Assembly: GCA_913031285.1 (NCBI GenBank)
Contig: CAJWEI010000014.1
Location: 1-57,347, forward strand
DNA length: 57,347 nt
Origin: an uncultured Alphaproteobacteria bacterium
GTDB lineage: Bacteria; Pseudomonadota; Alphaproteobacteria; Rhodobacterales; Rhodobacteraceae
Direction of reading: 5' to 3'
A program made the position numbers and the translations under genes. Below, in pieces: positions 35,429-45,456 of the stretch (the first letter of the stretch is position 1; each line of letters begins with the position of its first letter). The notes beneath the pieces are model-generated. The model was not told where the DNA came from. It made no database searches and worked only from the letters and a program-made list of their open reading frames with translations.

Positions 35429-35992
35429 CTAGGCACGCTCGGAGTATTCTATTGTATCTGTGTTTATCACGATTTGTTCATCTTGGGAGATAAAGGGTGG
35501 GACCATGACTTTAATACCATTTTGTAAAAGTGCTGGTTTAAAGCTTTTGGCCGCAGTTTGCCCTTTTACAACAGGCTCTGTTTCTACAACTTGGCAGGTA
35601 ACTTTCTGCGGCAAGCTTGCATTCAAAGCCTCTTCTTCATAGAACTCAACAACAATCGTCATACCATCTTGCAAAAAAGGCCGACGTTCACCCAAAAGAT
35701 CGGCTGAAAGCTGAACTTGCTCATAAGTTTCGGTATCCATAAAAATTAACATGCCATTGTCTTCATACAAAAATTGCTGGTCTTTTTGCTCAAGACGCAC
35801 ACGTTCCACTTTGTCAGCACTTCTAAAGCGCTCATTAAGTTTCGAGCTTGTTCTAAGGTTTTTCAACTCCACTTGTGCGAATGCACCACCTTTGCCAGGT
35901 TTTACGTGGTCTACTTTAACAGCAGCCCACAACCCACCCTCATGCTCGAGTACGTTCCCTGGGCGGATTTCATTACCGTTGATTTTTGGCAT
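35429..35992 (-). CDS. efp: elongation factor P
   Basis: 187 residues, full length. Domain I carries the loop [18 protein letters not shown] with K34 at the tip, the residue that receives lysyl or similar modification. Domain II/III has [19 protein letters not shown] and [22 protein letters not shown] relieves ribosomes stalled at proline runs. The modification enzymes are not in the window. The gene is convergent with ygfZ, 13 bases between stops. Confidence 0.95.
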   Translation of the reverse strand: MPKINGNEIRPGNVLEHEGGLWAAVKVDHVKPGKGGAFAQVELKNLRTSSKLNERFRSADKVERVRLEQKDQQFLYEDNGMLIFMDTETYEQVQLSADLLGERRPFLQDGMTIVVEFYEEEALNASLPQKVTCQVVETEPVVKGQTAAKSFKPALLQNGIKVMVPPFISQDEQIVINTDTIEYSERA

Positions 35993-36108
35993 CTTGAACC
36001 CTGCTATGCAAAAGTTGAGTAATTACTGGTTATGGCTATATCTCTGCCAAGAAGCTTTGGCAACCTTAGACGTTTGAAGGTAGTTTTGGAAACAAGTATT
36101 GCAAAAAC

Positions 36109-36125
36109 TGCATACCAGGTATGCA
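36109..36125. promoter_or_regulatory. palindromic operator-like site between efp and DUF6280
   Basis: TGCATACC-A-GGTATGCA is a perfect 17-base palindrome in the shared upstream region of efp (leftward) and the DUF6280 gene (rightward). Such symmetric sites suit a GntR-family or similar dimeric regulator. No regulator gene lies nearby, and neither neighbour is known to be controlled this way. Confidence 0.5.
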
Positions 36126-36206
36126 AAAATTCGCTATCCGAATCAATTTTTTTAGGCCATAAGCACACGTGAACCAATAAAAATAAGAATTGTAAAGGAC
36201 AGCGGG

Positions 36207-36527
36207 ATGAAAGATTTCGTTGACGCGACAGCTTTTAACTCTGAGCAGGGGAACCGATCGCGCAAACTATTCGCAGCAGTTGTGCTGGCCGCTTTGGACG
36301 ATGCTATTGCTGATGATAAGAAATATGGAAATGGTCCGGAGCAAATCGCGCGTTGGGCACGCTCGAGAGATGGGCGTGAAGTGCTGTCATGCGCTGGTAT
36401 TGATCCAAACGAACGTGTTGTAGAGGGACTAATGACATTTGTGTCAAAAGGTGTAAGGACATCAGTTGCACTTTCTCGCGAAGAGTGTGAGCGGCGCTCT
36501 GCGCAACAACAAGCCGAAGCGGCGTAA
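36207..36527 (+). CDS. DUF6280 family protein
   Basis: 106 residues, strongly alike across Rhodobacterales as I recall: FNSEQGNRSRKLFAAVVLAA, DDKKYGNGPEQIARWARSRD, then EVLSCAGIDPNERVVEGLM. It looks soluble and helical, without cysteine clusters or membrane segments. The function is unknown. It stands alone, behind a long AT-rich leader that contains the palindrome at 36109. Confidence 0.75.
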   Translation: MKDFVDATAFNSEQGNRSRKLFAAVVLAALDDAIADDKKYGNGPEQIARWARSRDGREVLSCAGIDPNERVVEGLMTFVSKGVRTSVALSREECERRSAQQQAEAA

Positions 36528-36582
36528 ACTGTTTCCGACAGATATTGTCAAAATCGTAGTATGCATCAATGTAAGGTGCAAC

Positions 36583-37248
36583 TTATTTATTTTTACTGGA
36601 ACTTAGAATTTCTTCTAATTCTACACGTACGAGGTTACGGATATTAGACGTTATTTTTTCACCGAGAGCTCCACGCAGATCTTCACGGATTACCTCGGAA
36701 ATAAATTTCCTAAACATTTCAAGATCCGATGACTGAAAACCTTCCCCAACGGTTATATCAGCATCAACAGATGAATTGGCTTGCACATTTGCCCCATCGA
36801 TAGGCACAGCCGCGATTTCGTTGGACACTTTGGGTTCGGTATCTAATCTGGTCTTTTGCCCGTTGCTCTCATACTTAATGACTGGCGCGTCAAAATCACT
36901 TAATTGTGCTTCACCGCCTTGCTCTAAATAAAGCTCGGATACGGATTTATTTACATTTTCTTCTTGACCCGCGTTATCGGTATCGGTTTTGCCCTCGATC
37001 TTCGATATTAATGCTTCAAGCCTAAGTACTTTGTGTTTTAGGCTCTGTCCCCCGCTGGATACATCAATCGAGGAATTTTCGCTATCATCAACTCGCATAG
37101 ACGGACTTAAAAACAACCGATTCTTAAAATCGCCTTGCTCCTCTGGTCCAGAAGATTCTGCATCAGAGCCATCTGCCACCAACTTCTTCAGCGATATCAG
37201 GACATCAGATAATCCCGGTCTGTCCAATGGTGCTTCCATATCATTCAC
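36583..37248 (-). CDS. PopZ/DUF2497-like acidic protein
   Basis: 221 residues. The N-terminus (MNDMEAPLDRPGLSDVLISLKKLV) and long acidic middle, rich in S, D, E and Q, look disordered. The conserved part is the C-terminus: LEMFRKFISEVIREDLRGAL and IRNLVRVELEEILSS, an amphipathic helical pattern resembling the PopZ/DUF2497 tail that drives self-assembly at cell poles. The match is by pattern and uncertain. It lies 58 bases downstream of tolC on the same strand and may be in its operon. Confidence 0.5.
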   Translation of the reverse strand: MNDMEAPLDRPGLSDVLISLKKLVADGSDAESSGPEEQGDFKNRLFLSPSMRVDDSENSSIDVSSGGQSLKHKVLRLEALISKIEGKTDTDNAGQEENVNKSVSELYLEQGGEAQLSDFDAPVIKYESNGQKTRLDTEPKVSNEIAAVPIDGANVQANSSVDADITVGEGFQSSDLEMFRKFISEVIREDLRGALGEKITSNIRNLVRVELEEILSSSKNK

Positions 37249-37306
37249 CTTCTACTCAAGGATAAGTGTACGGTTGTATTACTTTTGCTCAATTCGCATT
37301 GAACCT

Positions 37307-38713
37307 TTACTTAGATAGAGCCTTTAATACTCGATCTAGTTTTGATCCACGTTGGCTAATGACTGAGGGCGCAGTCTTCACAAGATTATAATATTCTATT
37401 GGATCATATTTTTGTACTGGGAGATTCAAGATTTCAACATTAAGCTTACCCATCTGAGCTAACACTCTATAAGCGGCAATATATTCATCTGCCTCAGATG
37501 AGATGAGACCAGCCTGCGCATCCAAAAGTTCTTGTTCAGCATTCAGCACATCCAGAGTCGTGCGTGATCCAACCTTTGCTTCTTCTCTAATACCTTCAAA
37601 CGCAACTCGCGAGGCACGGATTTGCTCTTCACTGGCTTTACGCCCGGCTTGAGCCATCTGCAAGAGTGCAAATGCACTACCGGCCTGCTGCTCAAGTCTT
37701 AGTCTGGTCAAATGCAAGCTTGAGCGCTGCGCATCCCGCTGTGCCATTGCCTTTCGAATAAGAGCGGGAATTCTGCCGCCTGAATAGATTGTTGAGGATG
37801 CAGATAAAGAAATATTAGCGGATTGACGATAATCATTCCCCTCCATTTCAGAATAACCTAGCGAACTCGATAGCCCAACTGTCGGCTTTAAGGCGCTGCG
37901 AGCGCGCTGAACGTTGTACTCAGCCTGCTTGATATTATGCTGAAGTGCTATCATTTCGGGATGGCTGCGAACCGCCACCGCTTTCACAGTTTTTGCAGAT
38001 TTAGGCAGTTTTGGAAGCGACCTCGGTGTTTTAATGGCACCAGCATCTTTGCCAACTGCCTGTTTGAAAATTTCTCTTCGTTGCGCGAGACTGCCTTTTG
38101 CAGCTGCTAGTGCACTTATAGATGCTGCCAAACGCGCCTCGGCCAAAGCCACATCTGTTTTAGTTACTTCGCCGACGTCAAACCTGTCTTTGACGGCTCT
38201 TAATTCCTCCTGAATTACCGTTAGATTATTTTCACGCAGAGTAACAGTTTTACCTGCGCGGCGCACGTTCATAAAGGCTTCGACAGAGGAAAACAGCACC
38301 TTTTGCTCAACACCAAGCAAAGACTGTCGCGTTGAAAGAACTGCCTCTTTGGCCGCAGAAAGAGCAAATTTGTTTTGACCACCGTCATAAAGCGTTATGC
38401 TTGCGGTTATTCCCAAGTTGGCAACATTTGTAGTAATATCTGAATTAAGTGTCCCAAGGCTAGAACTCGTCCTAGAATCGGCTCTGGTACTTTTGACTTC
38501 AGCCGTCCAGCTTAGAACACCGCGCAGTAAGGCGGCTGCAACTGCTACATCTTCATCAGCAGCGCGCAATAACGCCCGATTTTGTTGCAAGAGACCGCTG
38601 TTATTATAAGCATCTGTCATTGTTTGACGAAGAGTATCTGACAAACTGGAAAGCGGGGAAAACGCTATAACAACACTCATAACTACCGTAAAAACCATCC
38701 TGTCATTTTTCAT
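37307..38713 (-). CDS. tolC: TolC family outer-membrane efflux channel
   Basis: The frame opens at 38767, but ATG 38713 begins a good signal peptide (KNDRMVFTVVMSVVIAFSPLSSLS). About 468 residues made of two tandem OEP repeats, with long coiled-coil runs (VEAFMNVRRAGKTVTLRENN; GIREEAKVGSRTTLDVLNAE, where GxRTxxDVLNA is the family string). It forms the trimeric outer-membrane duct for efflux pumps and type I secretion. No pump partner is encoded beside it. pcm lies 75 bases upstream on the same strand, a pairing common in Rhodobacterales. Confidence 0.9.
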   Translation of the reverse strand: MKNDRMVFTVVMSVVIAFSPLSSLSDTLRQTMTDAYNNSGLLQQNRALLRAADEDVAVAAALLRGVLSWTAEVKSTRADSRTSSSLGTLNSDITTNVANLGITASITLYDGGQNKFALSAAKEAVLSTRQSLLGVEQKVLFSSVEAFMNVRRAGKTVTLRENNLTVIQEELRAVKDRFDVGEVTKTDVALAEARLAASISALAAAKGSLAQRREIFKQAVGKDAGAIKTPRSLPKLPKSAKTVKAVAVRSHPEMIALQHNIKQAEYNVQRARSALKPTVGLSSSLGYSEMEGNDYRQSANISLSASSTIYSGGRIPALIRKAMAQRDAQRSSLHLTRLRLEQQAGSAFALLQMAQAGRKASEEQIRASRVAFEGIREEAKVGSRTTLDVLNAEQELLDAQAGLISSEADEYIAAYRVLAQMGKLNVEILNLPVQKYDPIEYYNLVKTAPSVISQRGSKLDRVLKALSK

Positions 38714-38787
38714 TTTACCACTTTCTTTTCTTCTTCTTAAACACACAAAGCTATACATTTCATACAATAGACCCCGTCAACCCGTCT

Positions 38788-39441
38788 TTAGAACACAAAA
38801 TCATGTGGTTTTTCAAATCCACGTAAAAGCGGTGCTCCGGCATTAAACGCGAAACGCCAATTCATAATACCATCCAATTTATAGCCAATCTTTGCCTTAC
38901 CCAACGCTCCATCAACGAATATACAAGCCATACGACCGCCATCTTTCAACTGATCGATAATCTTTTGGGGTATTTTTTCTACCCCCCCTTGGATACAGAT
39001 AACGTCATAAGGACCGTGTTTTGCGGCGCCTTCATGAAGAGCTCCACACTCTACTAAAATATTATCAGCACCAAATTCTTGAAACGCTTCTTCGGAATCC
39101 CTTACCCAGTCGGTATCATCCTCTAGCGCAACTACTGCCTCTGCCAGCAAAGATATCAGAGCAGAAGAGTAACCAAGCCCAGAACCTATATCAAGCACCA
39201 GCTCATCTTTCGAAATATTCAGACCATCTAAAGTTTTAGCCAATGTCCTCGGTTCCAGTACGACACGGGCATGCCCTAAAACAACATTCTCTCCAATATA
39301 GGCAACTTCACGTTTATCTCGCGGAACAAAGTTCTCTCGCAGGACTGAAAGCATAGCATCAATGATAGGGAATTTAGTAACATCTGACGGTCGAACTTGT
39401 GTGTCTACCATCACTTCCCTCCGGGTTGCAAAATCGCTCAT
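38788..39441 (-). CDS. pcm: protein-L-isoaspartate O-methyltransferase family protein
   Basis: 217 residues. Motif I for S-adenosylmethionine is LVLDIGSGLGYSSALISLLA, followed by the acidic VVALEDD. The N-terminal ATRREVMVDTQVRPSDVTKF and VLEPRTLAKTLDGLNI belong to the Pcm branch that in alphaproteobacteria usually precedes tolC. It would repair damaged aspartyl residues; the shortened branch may have another substrate. Confidence 0.83.
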   Translation of the reverse strand: MSDFATRREVMVDTQVRPSDVTKFPIIDAMLSVLRENFVPRDKREVAYIGENVVLGHARVVLEPRTLAKTLDGLNISKDELVLDIGSGLGYSSALISLLAEAVVALEDDTDWVRDSEEAFQEFGADNILVECGALHEGAAKHGPYDVICIQGGVEKIPQKIIDQLKDGGRMACIFVDGALGKAKIGYKLDGIMNWRFAFNAGAPLLRGFEKPHDFVF

Positions 39442-39817
39442 AAATTCTCTCAGCTAAAATTCTTGGACTGCATAGTGTTGTCATAAATAAGGCGCGGGGG
39501 CAACGGTTTGTGATCGTATGTTTTAAAATTGGTGGACGATATTCCTATCTAACATCCACTTACTGAAAGAAGAAATTTTTGTTACGTTAGTGACGTTTAA
39601 GTTTGCGAAAAAACTTTTTGCTCCATTGCGTAACATTAGATTCTAAATAAAAAATATGAATAGTTGCCTTATCTTTTGCTGAAAGTAGGGAAAACAGCTG
39701 CGCGCGTTTTTGGATGACCGGCAACGGTTGAATGACCAAAAACACTTTATGGCGCACGGCGTGATGTCGGAAAACCCCGAAAAGCCTCAAAGGATCGATA
39801 TCTTACATTAAGGTGCT
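39442..39817. other. gene-free stretch upstream of pcm
   Basis: It holds the presumed pcm-tolC promoter near its left edge. Beyond that I see only short frames without family resemblance, and no RNA gene or strong repeat. Its right part passes into the deacetylase-family pseudogene. Confidence 0.3.
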
Positions 39818-40712
39818 TTGAGCGCAGGGTGTAGCTTTCAAAGACCAAAGAATTTTGGACTTGGCCCTATATCAGCCATTCATTCACCACGGTATCTGAC
39901 TTTTCTGCAGAATATCTACCGCCGTTGGCTTTATACGGAAGACGCTAGTTTCGAGGTTATACCTTATATTCACCCACTCAACAGGACTGACAGCCATCCA
40001 AAATCCATCACTGGGCAGTCCGGTTTTGATCAGGCTGATACAGCATGCCCGATCGGTAGACTCGCATGGAACGCAGCTTAGTGGTTGGCACAAACCGCGC
40101 TCGGCCTAGCCGAGTATGTTTTGTCAAGCGCATATAGTTGCTACGCGCTACGTCGCCCCCAAGGCATCATGCATTCAGTGAAACAGCGGGTGGTTTGCTT
40201 CATAAACAACTCCGCTATTGTCGCCCAATTTGTAGGACAGACCGGCAAGCGCGTTGCAATCCTGGGTATAGATGTCCATCATGGGAATGGCACTCAGAGT
40301 ATCTTTTACGACCGCGATGACGTCCTAACCATCTCACTACACGCTGATCCGGCGCGATTTTATCCCTTTTTTTGGGCATGCACACGAGAAAGGGGCGGGG
40401 CGAGGCAGTGGGTTTAACCTCAACATTCCGCTGCCACGCCACGCCGCACGCAAACCATATTTAGAAGCTCTCAAAATTGCACTAGAGCATATCGATATCT
40501 TTGGTACAGACGTCATTGTCGTTGCTTTAGAATTTGATACCTCTATCGATGATCCGTTTAGAGGTCTTAGTATAGCAACAGGTGGGTTTCAGAAAATAGC
40601 AAAGGCGATTTCAGAGCTCGGCCGACCATCGGCCCTTGTCCAAGAAGGCGGATACCTCAGCTCTGACCTTGGGCAAAACCTCTGCAGTTTTCTGAGTGGT
40701 ATAAGAGTATAG
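39818..40712 (+). pseudogene. histone-deacetylase / acetylpolyamine-amidohydrolase family protein, frameshifted
   Basis: Pieces in order: RYLTFLQNIYRRW, SFEVIPYIHPLNRTDSHPKS, ITGQSGFDQADTACPIGRLA, TAG (40079-40081), then LGLAEYVLSSAYSCYALRRP, a two-step frame change around HHAFSETAGG, INNSAIVAQFVGQTGKRVAI, the metal-site string GIDVHHGNGTQSIFYDRDDV, a further frameshift near 40375, then GFNLNIPLP, DPFRGLSIATGGFQKIAKAI and VQEGGYLSSDLGQNL, ending TAG 40712. Nearly the whole protein can be followed, so the decay is recent. The active enzyme would deacylate small amines. Confidence 0.8.
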
Positions 40713-40898
40713 TGTAGAACATTTTGACTGGCGAAAGCACAGAGGTTCATATGTAAAGTACAATTTGACTCCTGTTTTGTCGATCATATGCTTTAGCTTA
40801 ACCATGGTGCATGCGCAGGTTTTACGGCCAAGCATTCTATTTTTGCCTCTGGAATGATCATCATTTGGTGTGAGACCTTGCCGAAATTAAAGCAAGCA

Positions 40899-41934
40899 TC
40901 ATTGATCCGGAGTAAGCTGACGCACCCCTAGAGCGCTTATCACCAGCATTAAAGCAAATGTTGCTAGGCATGCCCAGATGCCAATTAGGTGATAGGTCGC
41001 CCCCGACAGAAGCGTCCCAATCAACCGCCTAACAGCGTTGGACATATAATACAATCCAACATCAATAGTAACACGAGCATCTTTAGAAAAAGCCAGAATA
41101 AGATAGGAATGCAGCGAGAAATTCACTGTAAAAATCTCTCCAAAAACTAACAGCCCAAGGACGAGTAAGGCAGTGGTAATCCTATCAGAAAAGATGTCGA
41201 GAAAAAGTAAAATTGACAGCACTGCTGGGATCACGCACAGGATACTAGAGCAAGTAAACGCATCATGCGCCAATGCACGTGGGCCACGTTAAATCGCCTT
41301 TAAGAGCGTTGGAGCCTTGGCTTGAATGATCCCGTAAAAGCTGATCCAGAATGTCATGAACGTACCAATTGTGGAAAATGTAGATCGGCTACCCGCTTCA
41401 CTTCCATAGGACAAGATCGCGTAAAAATATATTGGGATTACCACAATAAACCGAGCATCCCGCGCTCCAAAAAGGAATTCCCGTGCAAAAGACACCCAGT
41501 TGATGTTAGCAAATGAAGAAAAAATCTCGCGAAACTTAACACCCTTACGACCCCTTGGTAGACCCAACGGTATGGCTAGAAAGATAATACTTAAGATAAT
41601 ACCGAGAACAATGGACTTAACATAAAGAACGCTAATAAGCTGATAGTCCATTCAGGATCAAGCTGGGCCAAAGCAATCAGCGCACAGATCTGCAAAGCCA
41701 AACCTACAAAAGGCCAAACTAAGGCCAAACCTCGCCGCAATCCAACCGGCAGTTAGGTTCGTCACAATCCCTGCCGATTCGTAAAGTACAAAAGATAAGC
41801 CAACTGCACTGGCGAATAGCCTAGCGTATCAAAATACAGCAAAACCAACATACGCAATGCGCCATCGCTCGGCATAAATACCCAATAAGCCAGAGTAACA
41901 AATATAAAGGCAGTCAGTCATTCGTTGTGACGCA
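40899..41934 (-). pseudogene. arsJ-like MFS permease, decayed second copy
   Basis: Reading leftward, the frame from ATG 41934 gives MRHNE, a stop, then [20 protein letters not shown], matching the ArsJ start ([19 protein letters not shown] in the intact copy). The next pieces are TNLTAGWIAARFGLS, then from 41651 PLGLPRGRKGVKFREIFSSF and NWVSFAREFLFGARDARFIV, then FGEIFTVNFSLHSYLILAF and DVGLYYMSNAVRRLIGTLL. The region matching about residues 100-185 of intact ArsJ is missing, and several stops and frame changes occur. Gene order after the GAPDH remnant is the same as in the intact operon. Confidence 0.85.
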
Positions 41935-42932
41935 TTAAATAGCTCTTGCCACCATGTCCGCTACGTCACTGAGCCGGTGCGCCTATCCCCATTCATTGTC
42001 ATACCATTCTTAAATTTTACCCTGCGTCCCATTCACCACCATTGTAGAGGGCGGATCAATGATACTTGAGCGCGGGTCATTTGTATAATCGTCTGGAACT
42101 AAGCGGCTTTTTTCGTAGCCAAGAATAACCTTCAATTCTCCTTCTGCTGCAGCTTTGAAACATGCATTGACCTCTGAGGCCGTCGTTTCGCGGTTCACTT
42201 CAAAAACACAATCCGTCAAAGAAGCATTCAACAAAGGGGGCCGAACTGCATGTCCGTTCAGCTTTCCAGGCAATTCGGGATAGATCAAAGTAATTTCAGT
42301 CACTAACCCAGTCGTTGTAGGAATGAGCGAGTTTAACGCAGACCGTGCCCGGCGTAGGTCTTTAGCAGAGTGATCCACAACAGCCCGTGTATTGGCAACA
42401 TCGTGGATCGTCGTGATTGAGCCGTGCTTAATTCCAAGCTCTTCGTGAATAACCTTGACGACTGGGGCAATGCAATTGATCGTACAAGAAGCTGCAGTGA
42501 TTATTGAATGTCTATCTGGGTTGTAAATTCCGTGATTCACACCGTAAACAATATTTACCGTAAAGCCGCCTTTGACAGGTGCTGATACGATGACCTTCTT
42601 TACCCTAACGTCAAAATAAGGTGCCAGAGCGCCTTCTGTTTTAAAAGCCCCAGTGCAATCAATCATCACATCTACACCTTCAAGTGGCAGCTCTGACATG
42701 GATTTGCACTACCAAATTGGAAGGCGTTTGCCATCGATTAGGATCGCATTCTCATCCATTCAAAATTTCCCAACCAACGCCTATTAACTGTATCAAACTC
42801 TAAAAAATGCGCGTGCATTTCCGAATTCTCAACCCCAGCATTTAAAAATGCGATTTCATCTCCGTGCTCCAAAAGTGGAAGCAAGGCTAGTTTTCCAATC
42901 CGTCCAAGACCATTAAGAGCATAAGTTACCAT
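41935..42932 (-). pseudogene. ArsJ-associated GAPDH, decayed second copy
   Basis: From ATG 42932, behind AAGGTAG, the frame reads [20 protein letters not shown], as in the intact gene at 7271. A frameshift near 42760 and a stop near 42710 follow; [20 protein letters not shown] resumes, and [20 protein letters not shown] keeps the catalytic cysteine. A stop at about 42010 (after TQGKI) precedes the remaining EWYDNEWG, stop, AHRLSDVADMVARAI, ending TAA 41935. It is broken in at least four places. No arsR or arsC remnant is visible upstream. Confidence 0.88.
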
Positions 42933-43752
42933 AAATTCTACCTTCACATATCTGCGGTTTCTCTACGCTTGTTTGAATAATTATAAGATCTAATGTTTTA
43001 AATGGCAGAGCAGAAAAGCTTTCACGCCGATTGTATAGCTTCAAATAAATCTCTTCGAATGAATACTTCATCTCTTACTATGAGCTGGATATCAAGGGTG
43101 GGGCAGAAAGCCTCAGTGCGCTGTTATCATCAATCCGGAGCAATTAGTGGGCAGATCCCAGATCGTAACCTTTAAATCCAGAGTTTGGCCTTGCCTAATA
43201 GAATGTGCAAAAGTTGCCTTTAGGGTTAGACCAGAAGGGGAAAATCTCTTAGCCTTTAATACTACTCTTGTTTACGTGTTTGGCTTTAAGTTGAATGCGC
43301 TACTGCAGAAACAACTTAAAAAGACCCTTGGACATCCTATCAAATGTTGCCTCAGCCACGAGATAAACAGCCAAATTAGCAGTACATAAGAAAGCAAGAT
43401 GTATGGGTTTTTGACTGTCAACCATTGGGATGGGACATTACTCCGGCCAAACTTTGCAGAAGTCCCAGACGAGGAATGCAACAGAACTTTTAATCATACC
43501 TTGGCAAGCTTGGTATTTGAGTCGCGTGTCTTGGCGAGACTGCAAAATCATCCCAGCAGCCACCCGGGTATTCAGATAGCTAGATAACGTATTTAATTTT
43601 ATGCAGAGTGCGCAGACAATCTTGCTGTTACGGTATTGAAATATCGCTGGATTGAAAATCCAAATACCTAAACGATACTGGTTCCCTAAAATGTTAAAAA
43701 CTTGAAGCTTGTATTTCCAATTTTTATAAAGCTTTCCCTCGGGAATATGTTG
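42933..43752. other. 820-base stretch without recognisable genes
   Basis: Short frames occur on both strands (the longest is 80 codons at 43147-43389), but none has a ribosome site plus a known motif. The part next to 42932 should hold the old promoter of the gapdh-arsJ remnant; no palindrome like that at 6401 is seen. The rest looks like worn-down coding DNA of unknown origin. Confidence 0.35.
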
Positions 43753-44301
43753 TTAAGGCGAAATCCATTGCCCAGCCCAGTTATCAGTTCGCAAAAACTG
43801 GGCTCGATGGTGTGCCTGCGATAATGACAGAAAATCTATTTTTTGAATGGTACATCTGGCAACTACAAATTTGTCAATCGATGCCATATTTTCATACTCA
43901 AAGGGCGCAGATATAGGACGACCGGTTGGTGGTGATTTGCCATAAGAAATCTGACTAGGCCTTGGCACTTGGGCCCAAAGTTTTCGGCTTTCATCATCGC
44001 ACTGCAGATCAATTTCAACGCTTATACGTAATTGTACGGACAGCTCAGGTCGCCATATTAAAATTTGCGCCTTTGGCTCTTTTTTAAGGCTAGCAAATTT
44101 TAACGAGTCCGCGTCAGTATGAAATTCAAACTCACCATTCGCACGGTTAATCGAACGCAATACCACCAAACAGGCTTGGGGTTGACTTCTCAAATCAACC
44201 GTTGCCAGGGTGATTGTCCGTTCGTATCGCTTTGCAGACTGAAGAGTTTTTAAAATTGCCCAGCTTTGATCGAGTAGGGATACTAATGAAAGACCTTTCA
44301 T
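43753..44301 (-). CDS. pyridoxamine-5'-phosphate-oxidase (PPOX) family flavoprotein
   Basis: ATG 44301 is chosen over GTG 44310. About 182 residues with the split-barrel FMN-binding pattern: RTITLATVDLRSQPQACLVV, NGEFEFHTDADSLKFASLKK, AQILIWRPELSVQLRISVEI and a C-terminal FLRTDNWAGQWISP. That is the general PPOX type rather than true PdxH, whose C-terminal RLHDR-type motif is missing. It lies 13 bases downstream of bciA and is probably cotranscribed, but its substrate is unknown. Confidence 0.75.
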   Translation of the reverse strand: MKGLSLVSLLDQSWAILKTLQSAKRYERTITLATVDLRSQPQACLVVLRSINRANGEFEFHTDADSLKFASLKKEPKAQILIWRPELSVQLRISVEIDLQCDDESRKLWAQVPRPSQISYGKSPPTGRPISAPFEYENMASIDKFVVARCTIQKIDFLSLSQAHHRAQFLRTDNWAGQWISP

Positions 44302-44314
44302 AATACTCACTTTT

Positions 44315-45304
44315 CTAAAACAGTTTATGATCGCCGAGTTCTTGACCTTCCATGCCAGACTTCAAAACCTCGCAGTAAAAATTCTCTAAGGTATCGCAGC
44401 CATATTCTGGTGTTTCCTTAGAGGAATACCTTTCTTTTGTTTCATCCCAAAACAACATCGATTCTGTGGCGTAGTAATGCCCAATGTGTATAAACTCTCG
44501 CAGATTGGATATTTTTTCTGATATAAGCGATAATGGAGCGATCAACGCACTAATGATGCGAAACATTATGCTAGGTAGGTAGCAAAAATTTGGTTTTTTA
44601 TCTAACAACCTAAAAAGCATCTCACCTTGCTCTATCGGAGTTATAGATGGCCCGGGGCCGCCTATGGGCAAAACTTTATTTTGCCGCTTTGGGTCCTCTA
44701 GGCACCCACAAATATAGTCCGACAAATCCTTGGCAGAGATTGGCTTACAAGCTGTTCCCACCCCCTTGCCAAACACAACAAATGCTTTTCCAGCCTTCAG
44801 GTTTTCAATCTGACCAGCGAGAGATTTAAAATAGGCTGTTGGACGAACAATGCTATATGTTATACCAGACGCAATTAGATGATCTTCGAACGCAATTTTG
44901 GCAAATTGAAATTCAAGCCTTGGTCTTTGTACGCAAATTGCAGAGAGCAAAACAAACTTTTTCGACGACATTAAAAGGGAAAGGTTCAACAGATTTTTGT
45001 TTGCTCCAAACTCAACAGCCCAGGCATCTCTTCGCCCCCCGGTCCGACTTCCCAGACAAGAAATAAGCGCATCTATTTGACGACCGGATCGGGCAAATTC
45101 TGTCATTTCCTTGTCGGAACAAATATCTATTGAGATATGCTCGAAATTTCTATGATCCTCAGTCTTAGACTTCCCACGGCCTAGGCTAAGCACGTGAAAC
45201 CCACGATTTAGCAAAGTCTCACAAACATGTTTCCCAATGTACCCTGTCGCACCAGCTAAAAGCACCGTCGGCAGTTGTGAACCATTACTTTCAATATCTG
45301 TCAC
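44315..45304 (-). CDS. bciA: 3,8-divinyl (proto)chlorophyllide 8-vinyl reductase BciA
   Basis: 329 residues with an atypical SDR Rossmann start (LLAGATGYIGKHVCETLLNR), then ISCLGSRTGGRRDAWAVEFG, KFVLLSAICVQRPRLEFQFA, GITYSIVRPTAYFKSLAGQI and VVFGKGVGTACKPISAKDLS. These strings, particularly CVQ-P and RPTA-FKSL, are those of BciA. The enzyme reduces the C8 vinyl group during (bacterio)chlorophyll synthesis, so the organism probably makes bacteriochlorophyll a. It is not beside other bch genes here. Confidence 0.85.
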   Translation of the reverse strand: MTDIESNGSQLPTVLLAGATGYIGKHVCETLLNRGFHVLSLGRGKSKTEDHRNFEHISIDICSDKEMTEFARSGRQIDALISCLGSRTGGRRDAWAVEFGANKNLLNLSLLMSSKKFVLLSAICVQRPRLEFQFAKIAFEDHLIASGITYSIVRPTAYFKSLAGQIENLKAGKAFVVFGKGVGTACKPISAKDLSDYICGCLEDPKRQNKVLPIGGPGPSITPIEQGEMLFRLLDKKPNFCYLPSIMFRIISALIAPLSLISEKISNLREFIHIGHYYATESMLFWDETKERYSSKETPEYGCDTLENFYCEVLKSGMEGQELGDHKLF

Positions 45305-45456
45305 TTTAGCACAGATCCTTTCAGCTTATCCTTGTAATTTTAGCAGAAACATCTGAGGTACTTTAATAGAAAATGAATTTCACGGTCAAATATTCGTAAA
45401 GATCTTTCAAAAGAGGCTTGATAAAAAATATTTACAGAACTTCTAAAGTTTCATGT

